Source: Sacculina carcini
Lineage: Eukaryota > Arthropoda > Thecostraca > Sacculinidae
DNA length: 64,000 bases
NCBI GenBank assembly: GCA_916048095.2
Contig: OU696593.1
Coordinates: 124,001-188,000, forward strand
Direction of reading: 5' to 3'
Shown here in pieces: positions 1 to 12,276 of this stretch. How positions within the stretch are numbered: position 1 is the first letter of the stretch; every line of letters begins with the position of its first letter. The notes under the pieces were generated by a model. That model was not told the origin of the DNA. It ran no database searches and saw nothing but the letters and a program-made list of their open reading frames with translations. The translations under genes were made by a program, and so were the position numbers.

Positions 1-3000
1 TACCTAAGTGTTACCTAAGTGTTACCTAAGTGTTACCTAAGTGTTACCTAAGTGTTACCTAAGTGTTACCTAAGTGTGCCCTAAGTGTTACCTAAGTGTG
101 CCCTAAGTGTTACCTAAGTGTGCCCCAAGTGATACCTAAGTGTGCCCCAAGTGATACCTAAGTGTGCCCTAAGTGTGCCCTAAGTGTTACCTAAGTGTGC
201 CCTAAGTGTTACCTAAGTGTGCCCTAAGTGTTACCTAAGTGTGCCCTAAGTGTTACCTAAGTGTTACCTAAGTGTTACCTAAGTGTTACCTAAGTGTGCC
301 CTAAGTGTTACTTAAGTGTGCCCTAAGTGTTACCTACGTGTGCCCTAAGTGTTACCTACGTGTGCCCTAAGTGTTACCTAAGTGTGCCCTAAGTGTGCCC
401 TAAGTGTTACCTAAGTGTTACCTAAGTGTTACCTAAGTGTTACCTAAGTGTTACCTAAGTGTGCCCTAAGTGTTACTTAAGTGTGCCCTAAGTGTTACCT
501 ACGTGTGCCCTAAGTGTTACCTACGTGTGCCCTAAGTGTTACCTAAGTGTGCCCTAAGTGTGCCCTAAGTGTTACCTAAGTGTTACCTAAGTGTTACCTA
601 AGTGTGCCCTAAGTGTTACCTAAGTGTGCCCTAAGTGTTACCTACGTGTGCCCTAAGTGTTACCTAAGTGTGCCCTAAGTGTTACCTAAGTATGCCCTAA
701 GTGTTACCTAAGTGTGCCCTAAGTGTGCCCTAAGTGTAACCTAAGTGTGCCCTAAGTGTTACCTAAGTATGCCCTAAGTGTTACCTAAGTGTGCCCTAAG
801 TGTTACCTAAGTGTGCCCTAAGTGTTACCTAAGTGTGCCCTAAGTGTTACCTAAGTGTACCCTAAGTGTTACCTCAGTGTGCCCTAAGTGTTACCTAAGT
901 GTGCCCTAAGTGTGCCCTAAGTGTTACCTAAGTGTGCCCTAAGTGCGCCCTAAGTGTTACCTTAGTGATACCTAAGTGTGCCCTAAGTGTGCCCTAAGTG
1001 TTACCTAAGTGTTACCTAAGTGTTACCTAAGTGTTACCTAAGTGTTACCTAAGTGTTACCTAAGTGTTACCTAAGTGTGCCCTAAGTGTTACCTAAGTGT
1101 TACCTCAGTGTGCCCTAAGTGTGCCCTAAGTGTTACCTAAGTGTGCCCTAAGTGTGCCCTACGTGTTACCTAAGTGTTACCTAAGTGTTACCTAAGTGTG
1201 CCCTAAGTGTTACCTAAGTGTGCCCTAAGTGTTACCTACGTGTGCCCTAAGTGTTACCTAAGTGTACCCTAAGTGTTACCTAAGTGTGCCCTAAGTGTGC
1301 CCTAAGTGTTACCTTAGTGTTACCTAAGTGTGCCCTAAGTGTGCCCTAAGTGTTACCTAAGTGTTACCTAAGTGTTACCTAAGTGTGCCCTAAGTGTGCC
1401 CTAAGTGTTACCTTAGTGTTACCTAAGTGTGCCCTAAGTGTTACCTAAGTGTGCCCTAAGTGTTACCTAAGTGTTACCTAAGTGTGCCCTAAGTGTTACC
1501 TCAGTGTGCCCTAAGTGTGCCCTAAGTGTGCCCTAAGTGTGCCCTAAGTGTGCCCTAAGTGTTACCTAAGTGTGCCCTAAGTGTTACCTAAGTGTGCCCT
1601 AAGTGTTACCTACGTGTGCCCTAAGTGTTACCTAAGTGTACCCTAAGTGTTACCTAAGTGTGCCCTAAGTGTGCCCTAAGTGTTACCTAAGTGTGCCCTA
1701 AGTGTTACCTAAGTATGCCCTAAGTGTTACCTAAGTGTTACCTAAGTGTTACCTAAGTGTGCCCTAAGTGTTACCTTAGTGTTACCTAAGTGTGCCCTAA
1801 GTGTTACCTAAGTGTTACCTAAGTGTGCCCTAAGTGTTACCTAAGTGTGCCCTAAGTGTTACCTAAGTGTGCCCTAAGTGTTACCTAAGTGTTACCTAAG
1901 TGTACCCTAAGTTTTACCTAAGTGTTACCTAAGTGTTACCTAAGTGTTACCTAAGTGTTACCTAAGTGTTACCTAAGTGTTACCTAAGTGTACCCTAAGT
2001 GTTACCCAAGTGTTACCTAAGTGATACCTAAGTGTTACCTAAGTGTGCCCTAAGTGTTACCTAAGTGTGCCCTAAGTGTTACCTAAGTGTGCCCTAAGTG
2101 TGCCCTAAGTGTTACCTAAGTGTGCCCTAAGTGTTACCTAAGTATGCCCTAAGTGTTACCTAAGTGTGCCCTAAGTGTTACCTAAGTGTGCCCTAAGTGT
2201 TACCTAAGTGTGCCCTAAGTGTTACCTAAGTGTACCCTAAGTGTTACCTCAGTGTGCCCTAAGTGTTACCTAAGTGTGCCCTAAGTGTGCCCTAAGTGTT
2301 ACCTAAGTGTGCCCTAAGTGTGCCCTAAGTGTTACCTTAGTGTTACCTAAGTGTGCCCTAAGTGTGCCCTAAGTGTTACCTAAGTGTTACCTAAGTGTTA
2401 CCTAAGTGTTACCTAAGTGTTACCTAAGTGTTACCTAAGTGTTACCTAAGTGTGCCCTAAGTGTTACCTAAGTGTTACCTCAGTGTGCCCTAAGTGTGCC
2501 CTAAGTGTTACCTAAGTGTGCCCTAAGTGTGCCCTACGTGTTACCTAAGTGTTACCTAAGTGTTACCTAAGTGTGCCCTAAGTGTTACCTAAGTGTGCCC
2601 TAAGTGTTACCTACGTGTGCCCTAAGTGTTACCTAAGTGTACCCTAAGTGTTACCTAAGTGTGCCCTAAGTGTGCCCTAAGTGTTACCTTAGTGTTACCT
2701 AAGTGTGCCCTAAGTGTGCCCTAAGTGTTACCTAAGTGTTACCTAAGTGTTACCTAAGTGTGCCCTAAGTGTGCCCTAAGTGTTACCTTAGTGTTACCTA
2801 AGTGTGCCCTAAGTGTTACCTAAGTGTGCCCTAAGTGTTACCTAAGTGTTACCTAAGTGTGCCCTAAGTGTTACCTCAGTGTGCCCTAAGTGTGCCCTAA
2901 GTGTGCCCTAAGTGTGCCCTAAGTGTGCCCTAAGTGTGCCCTAAGTGTGCCCTAAGTGTTACCTAAGTGTGCCCTAAGTGTTACCTAAGTGTGCCCTAAG

Positions 3001-3872
3001 TGTTACCTACGTGTGCCCTAAGTGTTACCTAAGTGTACCCTAAGTGTTACCTAAGTGTGCCCTAAGTGTGCCCTAAGTGTTACCTAAGTGTGCCCTAAGT
3101 GTTACCTAAGTATGCCCTAAGTGTTACCTAAGTGTTACCTAAGTGTTACCTAAGTGTGCCCTAAGTGTTACCTTAGTGTTACCTAAGTGTGCCCTAAGTG
3201 TTACCTAAGTGTTACCTAAGTGTGCCCTAAGTGTTACCTAAGTGTGCCCTAAGTGTTACCTAAGTGTTACCTAAGTGTACCCTAAGTTTTACCTAAGTGT
3301 TACCTAAGTGTTACCTAAGTGTTACCTAAGTGTTACCTAAGTGTTACCTAAGTGTTACCTAAGTGTTACCTAAGTGTTACCTAAGTGTACCCTAAGTGTT
3401 ACCCAAGTGTTACCTAAGTGTTACCTAAGTGTTACCTAAGTGTGCCCTAAGTGTTACCTAAGTGTGCCCTAAGTGTTACCTACGTGTGCCCTAAATGTTA
3501 CCTAAGTGTGCCCTAAGTGTTACCTAAGTGTTACCTAAGTGTGCCCTAAGTGTTACCTACGTGTGCCCTAAGTGTTACCTAAGTGTGCCCTAAGTGTTAC
3601 CTAAGTGTGCCCTAAGTGTTACCTAAGTGTGCCCTAAGTGTGCCCTAAGTGTTACCTAAGTGTGCCCTAAGTGTTACCTAAGTATGCCCTAAGTGTGCCC
3701 TAAGTGTTACCTAAGTGTACCCTAAGTGTTACCTTAGTGTTACCTAAGTGTGCCCTAAGTGTTACCTAAGTGTGCCCTAAGTGTTACCTAAGTGTTACCT
3801 AAGTGTTACCTAAGTGTGCCCTAAGTGTTACCTAAGTGTTACCTAAGTGTGCCCTAAGTGTTACCTAAGTGT
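1..3872. repeat. Satellite subfamily I (irregular, 1,375-bp direct repeat)
   Basis: This end of the array lacks the triple TGCCCCAAGTG/ATACC marker of the next region (only two single copies, at 122 and 144) and lacks the TTAACTAAGTT variant. It is richer in B runs and in TTACCTTAGTG. A 1,375-bp (125-monomer) direct repeat is visible: an AAGTA junction at 768 and 2143, TACCC-TTACCTCAG at 858 and 2233, TGCCCTACGTG at 1161 and 2536, and AAGTTTTACC at 1911 and 3286. Similar arrangements recur in the right arm (about 27240-28210, 30070-30860, 31590-32400). Confidence 0.8.
235..565. repeat. 165-bp (15-monomer) tandem duplication in the satellite
   Basis: The variant TTACTTAAGTG at 310 recurs at 475, exactly 165 bp later. 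It is followed in both copies by the same series of TTACCTACGTG and B monomers. This is a recent local duplication of 15 monomers; the exact ends are uncertain because the surrounding monomers are themselves alike. Confidence 0.7.
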
Positions 3873-5709
3873 GCCCCAAGTGATACCTAAGTGTGCCCCA
3901 AGTGATACCTAAGTGTGCCCCAAGTGATACCTAAGTGTGCCCCAAGTGTGCCCTAAGTGTTACCTAAGTGTGCCCTAAGTGTTACCTAAGTGTACCCTAA
4001 GTGTTACCTAAGTGTGCCCTAAGTGTTACCTAAGTGTGCCCTAAGTGTTACCTAAGTGTTACCTAAGTGTGCCCTAAGTGTTACCTAAGTGTTACCTAAG
4101 TGTTACCTAAGTGTTACCTAAGTGTTACCTAAGTGTTACCTAAGTGTGCCCTAAGTGTTACCTACGTGTGCCCTAAGTGTTAGCTAAGTGTTACCTAAGT
4201 GTTACCTAAGTGTTACCTAAGTGTGCCCTAAGTGTTACCTAAGTGTGCCCTAAGTGTTACCTAAGTGTGCCCTAAGTGTTACCTAAGTGTGCCCTAAGTG
4301 TTACCTAAGTGTGCCCTAAGTGTTAACTAAGTTTACCCTAAGTGTTACCTAAGTGTGCCCTAAGTGTGCCCTAAGTGTTACCTAAGTGTGACCTAAGTGT
4401 GCCCTAAGTGTTACCTAAGTGTGCCCTAAGTGTGCCCTAAGTGTTACCTAAGTGTGCCCTAAGTGTTACCTCAGTGTGCCCTAAGTGTTACCTAAGTGTG
4501 CCCTAAGTGTTACCTCAGTGTGCCCTAAGTGTTACCTAAGTGTGCCCTAAGTGTGCCCTAAGTGTTACCTAAGTGTGCCCTAAGTGTGCCCTAAGTGTGC
4601 CCTAAGTGTTACCTAAGTGTGCCCTAAGTGTTACCTACGTGTACCCTAAGTGTTACCTCAGTGTTACCTAAGTGTACCCTAAGTTTTACCTAAGTGTTAC
4701 CTAAGTGTTACCTAAGTGTTACCTAAGTGTTACCTCAGTGTGCCCTAAGTGTTACCTAAGTGTGCCCTAAGTGTTACCTAAGTGTTACCTAAGTGTTACC
4801 TAAGTGTTACCTAAGTGTTACCTAAGTGTTACCTAAGTGTTACCTAAGTGTTACCTAAGTGTTACCTAAGTGTTACCTAAGTGTTACCTAAGTGTACCCT
4901 AAGTGTACCCTAAGTGTGCCCTAAGTGTTACCTAAGTGTTACCTAAGTGTTACCTAAGTGTTACCTAAGTGTTACCTAAGTGTGCCCTAAGTGTTACCTT
5001 AGTGTTACCTAAGTGTGCCCTAAGTGTTACCTAAGTGTTACCTAAGTGTGCCCTAAGTGTTACCTAAGTGTGCCCTAAGTGTTACCTAAGTGTGCCCTAA
5101 GTGTTACCTAAGTGTTACCTAAGTGTACCCTAAGTTTTACCTAAGTGTTACCTAAGTGTTACCTAAGTGTTACCTAAGTGTTACCTAAGTGTTACCTAAG
5201 TGTAACCTAAGTGTTACCTAAGTGTTACCTAAGTGTACCCTAAGTGTTACCCAAGTGTTACCTAAGTGTTACCTAAGTGTTACCTAAGTGTGCCCTAAGT
5301 GTTACCTAAGTGTGCCCTAAGTGTTACCTACGTGTGCCCTAAATGTTACCTAAGTGTGCCCTAAGTGTTACCTAAGTGTTACCTAAGTGTGCCCTAAGTG
5401 TTACCTACGTGTGCCCTAAGTGTTACCTAAGTGTGCCCTAAGTGTTACCTAAGTGTGCCCTAAGTGTTACCTAAGTGTGCCCTAAGTGTGCCCTAAGTGT
5501 TACCTAAGTGTGCCCTAAGTGTTACCTAAGTATGCCCTAAGTGTGCCCTAAGTGTTACCTAAGTGTACCCTAAGTGTTACCTTAGTGTTACCTAAGTGTG
5601 CCCTAAGTGTTACCTAAGTGTGCACTAAGTGTTACCTAAGTGTTACCTAAGTGTGCCCTAAGTGTTACCTAAGTGTTACCTAAGTGTGCCCTAAGTGTTA
5701 CCTAAGTGT
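3873..5709. repeat. Satellite HOR unit, alpha type, 1,837 bp
   Basis: This unit runs from one triple TGCCCCAAGTG marker to the next (167 x 11 bp). It contains TTAGCTAAGTG (about 4180), TTAACTAAGTT (about 4324), TGACCTAAGTG (about 4388) and the alpha-type double TACCCTAAGTGTACCC (about 4895). Confidence 0.8.
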
Positions 5710-7458
5710 GCCCCAAGTGATACCTAAGTGTGCCCCAAGTGATACCTAAGTGTGCCCCAAGTGATACCTAAGTGTGCCCCAAGTGTGCCCTAAGTGTTAC
5801 CTAAGTGTGCCCTAAGTGTTACCTAAGTGTACCCTAAGTGTTACCTAAGTGTGCCCTAAGTGTTACCTAAGTGTGCCCTAAGTGTTACCTAAGTGTTACC
5901 TAAGTGTGCCCTAAGTGTTACCTAAGTGTTACCTAAGTGTTACCTAAGTGTTACCTAAGTGTTACCTAAGTGTGCCCTAAGTGTTACCTACGTGTGCCCT
6001 AAGTGTTAGCTAAGTGTTACCTAAGTGTTACCTAAGTGTTACCTAAGTGTGCCCTAAGTGTTACCTAAGTGTGCCCTAAGTGTTACCTAAGTGTGCCCTA
6101 AGTGTTACCTAAGTGTGCCCTAAGTGTTACCTAAGTGTGCCCTAAGTGTTAACTAAGTTTACCCTAAGTGTTACCTAAGTGTGCCCTAAGTGTGCCCTAA
6201 GTGTTACCTAAGTGTGCCCTAAGTGTTACCTAAGTGTGCCCTAAGTGTTACCTCAGTGTGCCCTAAGTGTTACCTCAGTGTGCCCTAAGTGTTACCTAAG
6301 TGTGCCCTAAGTGTTACCTAAGTGTGCCCTAAGTGTTACCTAAGTGTGCCCTAAGTGTTACCTAAGTTTGCCCTAAGTGTTACCTAAGTGTGCCCTAAGT
6401 GTTACCTAAGTGTTACCTAAGTGTTACCTAAGTGTTACCTAAGTGTTACCTAAGTGTTACCTAAGTGTTACCTAAGTGTGCCCTAAGTGTTACCTAAGTG
6501 ATACCTAAGTGTTACCTAAGTGTGCCCTAAGTGTTACCTAAGTGTGCCCTAAGTGTTACCTAAGTGTGCCCTAAGTGTTACCTAAGTGTGCCCTAAGTGT
6601 TACCTAAGTGTTACCTAAGTGTGCCCTAAGTGTTACCTACGTGTGCCCTAAGTGTTACCTACGTGTGCCCTAAGTGTTACCTACGTGTGCCCTAAGTGTT
6701 ACCTAAGTGTGCCCTAAGTGTTACCTAAGTGTGCCCTAAGTGTGCCCTAAGTGTGCCCTAAGTGTTACCTAAGTGTGCCCTAAGTGTTACCTACGTGTGC
6801 CCTAAGTGTTACCTAAGTGTACCCTAAGTGTTACCTAAGTGTTACCTAAGTGTACCCTAAGTTTTACCTAAGTGTTACCTAAGTGTTACCTAAGTGTTAC
6901 CTAAGTGTTACCTAAGTGTTACCTAAGTGTTACCTAAGTGTTACCTAAGTGTTACCTAAGTGTTACCTAAGTGTACCCTAAGTGTTACCCAAGTGTTACC
7001 TAAGTGTTACCTAAGTGTTACCTAAGTGTGCCCTAAGTGTTACCTAAGTGTGCCCTAAGTGTTACCTACGTGTGCCCTAAGTGTTACCTAAGTGTGCCCT
7101 AAGTGTTACCTAAGTGTTACCTAAGTGTGCCCTAAGTGTTACCTACGTGTGCCCTAAGTGTTACCTAAGTGTGCCCTAAGTGTTACCTAAGTGTGCCCTA
7201 AGTGTTACCTAAGTGTGCCCTAAGTGTGCCCTAAGTGTTACCTAAGTGTGCCCTAAGTGTTACCTAAGTATGCCCTAAGTGTGCCCTAAGTGTTACCTAA
7301 GTGTACCCTAAGTGTTACCTTAGTGTTACCTAAGTGTGCCCTAAGTGTTACCTAAGTGTGCCCTAAGTGTTACCTAAGTGTTACCTAAGTGTTACCTAAG
7401 TGTGCCCTAAGTGTTACCTAAGTGTTACCTAAGTGTGCCCTAAGTGTTACCTAAGTGT
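5710..7458. repeat. Satellite HOR unit, beta type, 1,749 bp
   Basis: 159 monomers from marker to marker. It has TTAACTAAGTT (about 6150), no TGACCTAAGTG, and the beta module: paired TTACCTCAGTG, AAGTT/TGCCC (about 6366), a run of A monomers, TGATACC, then three TTACCTACGTG before TACCC and AAGTTTTACC. Confidence 0.8.
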
Positions 7459-8811
7459 GCCCCAAGTGATACCTAAGTGTGCCCCAAGTGATACCTAAGT
7501 GTGCCCCAAGTGATACCTAAGTGTGCCCCAAGTGTGCCCTAAGTGTGCCCTAAGTGTTACCTAAGTGTTACCTAAGTGTGCCCTAAGTGTTACCTAAGTG
7601 TTACCTAAGTGTTACCTAAGTGTTACCTAAGTGTTACCTAAGTGTGCCCTAAGTGTTACCTACGTGTGCCCTAAGTGTTAGCTAAGTGTTACCTAAGTGT
7701 TACCTAAGTGTTACCTAAGTGTGCCCTAAGTGTTACCTAAGTGTGCCCTAAGTGTTACCTAAGTGTGCCCTAAGTGTTACCTAAGTGTGCCCTAAGTGTT
7801 ACCTAAGTGTGCCCTAAGTGTTAACTAAGTTTACCCTAAGTGTTACCTAAGTGTGCCCTAAGTGTGCCCTAAGTGTTACCTAAGTGTGACCTAAGTGTGC
7901 CCTAAGTGTTACCTAAGTGTGCCCTAAGTGTGCCCTAAGTGTTACCTAAGTGTGCCCTAAGTGTTACCTCAGTGTGCCCTAAGTGTTACCTAAGTGTGCC
8001 CTAAGTGTTACCTCAGTGTGCCCTAAGTGTTACCTAAGTGTGCCCTAAGTGTGCCCTAAGTGTTACCTAAGTGTGCCCTAAGTGTGCCCTAAGTGTGCCC
8101 TAAGTGTTACCTAAGTGTGCCCTAAGTGTTACCTACGTGTACCCTAAGTGTTACCTCAGTGTTACCTAAGTGTACCCTAAGTTTTACCTAAGTGTTACCT
8201 AAGTGTTACCTAAGTGTTACCTAAGTGTTACCTCAGTGTGCCCTAAGTGTTACCTAAGTGTGCCCTAAGTGTTACCTAAGTGTTACCTAAGTGTTACCTA
8301 AGTGTTACCTAAGTGTTACCTAAGTGTTACCTAAGTGTTACCTAAGTGTTACCTAAGTGTTACCTAAGTGTTACCTAAGTGTACCCTAAGTGTACCCTAA
8401 GTGTGCCCTAAGTGTTACCTAAGTGTTACCTAAGTGTTACCTAAGTGTTACCTAAGTGTTACCTAAGTGTGCCCTAAGTGTTACCTTAGTGTTACCTAAG
8501 TGTGCCCTAAGTGTTACCTAAGTGTTACCTAAGTGTGCCCTAAGTGTTACCTAAGTGTGCCCTAAGTGTTACCTAAGTGTGCCCTAAGTGTTACCTAAGT
8601 GTTACCTAAGTGTACCCTAAGTTTTACCTAAGTGTTACCTAAGTGTTACCTAAGTGTTACCTAAGTGTTACCTAAGTGTTACCTAAGTGTAACCTAAGTG
8701 TTACCTAAGTGTTACCTAAGTGTTACCTAAGTGTTACCTAAGTGTTACCTAAGTGTGCCCTAAGTGTTACCTAAGTGTTACCTAAGTGTGCCCTAAGTGT
8801 TACCTAAGTGT
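7459..8811. repeat. Shortened alpha-type HOR unit, 1,353 bp
   Basis: 123 monomers, 36 fewer than the usual 159. It carries the alpha markers TTAACTAAGTT (about 7822), TGACCTAAGTG (about 7885) and double TACCC (about 8385). The loss is an exact multiple of 11 bp. Confidence 0.75.
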
Positions 8812-10560
8812 GCCCCAAGTGATACCTAAGTGTGCCCCAAGTGATACCTAAGTGTGCCCCAAGTGATACCTAAGTGTGCCCCAAGTGTGCCCTAAGTGTT
8901 ACCTAAGTGTGCCCTAAGTGTTACCTAAGTGTACCCTAAGTGTTACCTAAGTGTGCCCTAAGTGTTACCTAAGTGTGCCCTAAGTGTTACCTAAGTGTTA
9001 CCTAAGTGTGCCCTAAGTGTTACCTAAGTGTTACCTAAGTGTTACCTAAGTGTTACCTAAGTGTTACCTAAGTGTGCCCTAAGTGTTACCTACGTGTGCC
9101 CTAAGTGTTAGCTAAGTGTTACCTAAGTGTTACCTAAGTGTTACCTAAGTGTGCCCTAAGTGTTACCTAAGTGTGCCCTAAGTGTTACCTAAGTGTGCCC
9201 TAAGTGTTACCTAAGTGTGCCCTAAGTGTTACCTAAGTGTGCCCTAAGTGTTAACTAAGTTTACCCTAAGTGTTACCTAAGTGTGCCCTAAGTGTGCCCT
9301 AAGTGTTACCTAAGTGTGCCCTAAGTGTTACCTAAGTGTGCCCTAAGTGTTACCTCAGTGTGCCCTAAGTGTTACCTCAGTGTGCCCTAAGTGTTACCTA
9401 AGTGTGCCCTAAGTGTTACCTAAGTGTGCCCTAAGTGTTACCTAAGTGTGCCCTAAGTGTTACCTAAGTTTGCCCTAAGTGTTACCTAAGTGTGCCCTAA
9501 GTGTTACCTAAGTGTTACCTAAGTGTTACCTAAGTGTTACCTAAGTGTTACCTAAGTGTTACCTAAGTGTTACCTAAGTGTGCCCTAAGTGTTACCTAAG
9601 TGATACCTAAGTGTTACCTAAGTGTGCCCTAAGTGTTACCTAAGTGTGCCCTAAGTGTTACCTAAGTGTGCCCTAAGTGTTACCTAAGTGTGCCCTAAGT
9701 GTTACCTAAGTGTTACCTAAGTGTGCCCTAAGTGTTACCTACGTGTGCCCTAAGTGTTACCTACGTGTGCCCTAAGTGTTACCTACGTGTGCCCTAAGTG
9801 TTACCTAAGTGTGCCCTAAGTGTTACCTAAGTGTGCCCTAAGTGTGCCCTAAGTGTGCCCTAAGTGTTACCTAAGTGTGCCCTAAGTGTTACCTACGTGT
9901 GCCCTAAGTGTTACCTAAGTGTACCCTAAGTGTTACCTAAGTGTTACCTAAGTGTACCCTAAGTTTTACCTAAGTGTTACCTAAGTGTTACCTAAGTGTT
10001 ACCTAAGTGTTACCTAAGTGTTACCTAAGTGTTACCTAAGTGTTACCTAAGTGTTACCTAAGTGTTACCTAAGTGTACCCTAAGTGTTACCCAAGTGTTA
10101 CCTAAGTGTTACCTAAGTGTTACCTAAGTGTGCCCTAAGTGTTACCTAAGTGTGCCCTAAGTGTTACCTACGTGTGCCCTAAATGTTACCTAAGTGTGCC
10201 CTAAGTGTTACCTAAGTGTTACCTAAGTGTGCCCTAAGTGTTAACTACGTGTGCCCTAAGTGTTACCTAAGTGTGCCCTAAGTGTTACCTAAGTGTGCCC
10301 TAAGTGTTACCTAAGTGTGCCCTAAGTGTGCCCTAAGTGTTACCTAAGTGTGCCCTAAGTGTTACCTAAGTATGCCCTAAGTGTGCCCTAAGTGTTACCT
10401 AAGTGTACCCTAAGTGTTACCTTAGTGTTACCTAAGTGTGCCCTAAGTGTTACCTAAGTGTGCCCTAAGTGTTACCTAAGTGTTACCTAAGTGTTACCTA
10501 AGTGTGCCCTAAGTGTTACCTAAGTGTTACCTAAGTGTGCCCTAAGTGTTACCTAAGTGT
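8812..10560. repeat. Satellite HOR unit, beta type, 1,749 bp
   Basis: 159 monomers, the same length and marker order as the unit at 5710, including AAGTT/TGCCC (about 9470) and three TTACCTACGTG (about 9740-9790). One extra variant, TTAACTACGTG, is seen at about 10242. Confidence 0.8.
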
Positions 10561-12276
10561 GCCCCAAGTGATACCTAAGTGTGCCCCAAGTGATACCTAA
10601 GTGTGCCCCAAGTGATACCTAAGTGTGCCCCAAGTGTGCCCTAAGTGTGCCCTAAGTGTTACCTAAGTGTTACCTAAGTGTGCCCTAAGTGTTACCTAAG
10701 TGTTACCTAAGTGTTACCTAAGTGTTACCTAAGTGTTACCTAAGTGTGCCCTAAGTGTTACCTACGTGTGCCCTAAGTGTTAGCTAAGTGTTACCTAAGT
10801 GTTACCTAAGTGTTACCTAAGTGTGCCCTAAGTGTTACCTAAGTGTGCCCTAAGTGTTACCTAAGTGTGCCCTAAGTGTTACCTAAGTGTGCCCTAAGTG
10901 TTACCTAAGTGTGCCCTAAGTGTTAACTAAGTTTACCCTAAGTGTTACCTAAGTGTGCCCTAAGTGTGCCCTAAGTGTTACCTAAGTGTGACCTAAGTGT
11001 GCCCTAAGTGTTACCTAAGTGTGCCCTAAGTGTGCCCTAAGTGTTACCTAAGTGTGCCCTAAGTGTTACCTCAGTGTGCCCTAAGTGTTACCTCAGTGTG
11101 CCCTAAGTGTTACCTAAGTGTGCCCTAAGTGTTACCTAAGTGTGCCCTAAGTGTTACCTAAGTGTGCCCTAAGTGTTACCTAAGTTTGCCCTAAGTGTTA
11201 CCTAAGTGTGCCCTAAGTGTTACCTAAGTGTTACCTAAGTGTTACCTAAGTGTTACCTAAGTGTTACCTAAGTGTTACCTAAGTGTTACCTAAGTGTGCC
11301 CTAAGTGTTACCTAAGTGATACCTAAGTGTTACCTAAGTGTGCCCTAAGTGTTACCTAAGTGTGCCCTAAGTGTTACCTAAGTGTGCCCTAAGTGTTACC
11401 TAAGTGTGCCCTAAGTGTTACCTAAGTGTTACCTAAGTGTGCCCTAAGTGTTACCTACGTGTGCCCTAAGTGTTACCTACGTGTGCCCTAAGTGTTACCT
11501 ACGTGTGCCCTAAGTGTTACCTAAGTGTGCCCTAAGTGTTACCTAAGTGTGCCCTAAGTGTGCCCTAAGTGTGCCCTAAGTGTTACCTAAGTGTGCCCTA
11601 AGTGTTACCTACGTGTGCCCTAAGTGTTACCTAAGTGTACCCTAAGTGTTACCTAAGTGTTACCTAAGTGTACCCTAAGTTTTACCTAAGTGTTACCTAA
11701 GTGTTACCTAAGTGTTACCTAAGTGTTACCTAAGTGTTACCTAAGTGTTACCTAAGTGTTACCTAAGTGTTACCTAAGTGTTACCTAAGTGTACCCTAAG
11801 TGTTACCCAAGTGTTACCTAAGTGTTACCTAAGTGTTACCTAAGTGTGCCCTAAGTGTTACCTAAGTGTGCCCTAAGTGTTACCTACGTGTGCCCTAAGT
11901 GTTACCTAAGTGTGCCCTAAGTGTTACCTAAGTGTTACCTAAGTGTGCCCTAAGTGTTACCTACGTGTGCCCTAAGTGTTACCTAAGTGTGCCCTAAGTG
12001 TTACCTAAGTGTGCCCTAAGTGTTACCTAAGTGTGCCCTAAGTGTGCCCTAAGTGTTACCTAAGTGTGCCCTAAGTGTTACCTAAGTATGCCCTAAGTGT
12101 GCCCTAAGTGTTACCTAAGTGTACCCTAAGTGTTACCTTAGTGTTACCTAAGTGTGCCCTAAGTGTTACCTAAGTGTGCCCTAAGTGTTACCTAAGTGTT
12201 ACCTAAGTGTTACCTAAGTGTGCCCTAAGTGTTACCTAAGTGTTACCTAAGTGTGCCCTAAGTGTTACCTAAGTGT
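10561..12276. repeat. Satellite HOR unit, hybrid beta type, 1,716 bp
   Basis: 156 monomers. It carries TGACCTAAGTG (about 10987), otherwise typical of alpha, followed by the beta module with AAGTT/TGCCC (about 11186). It appears to be an alpha/beta recombinant. Confidence 0.75.
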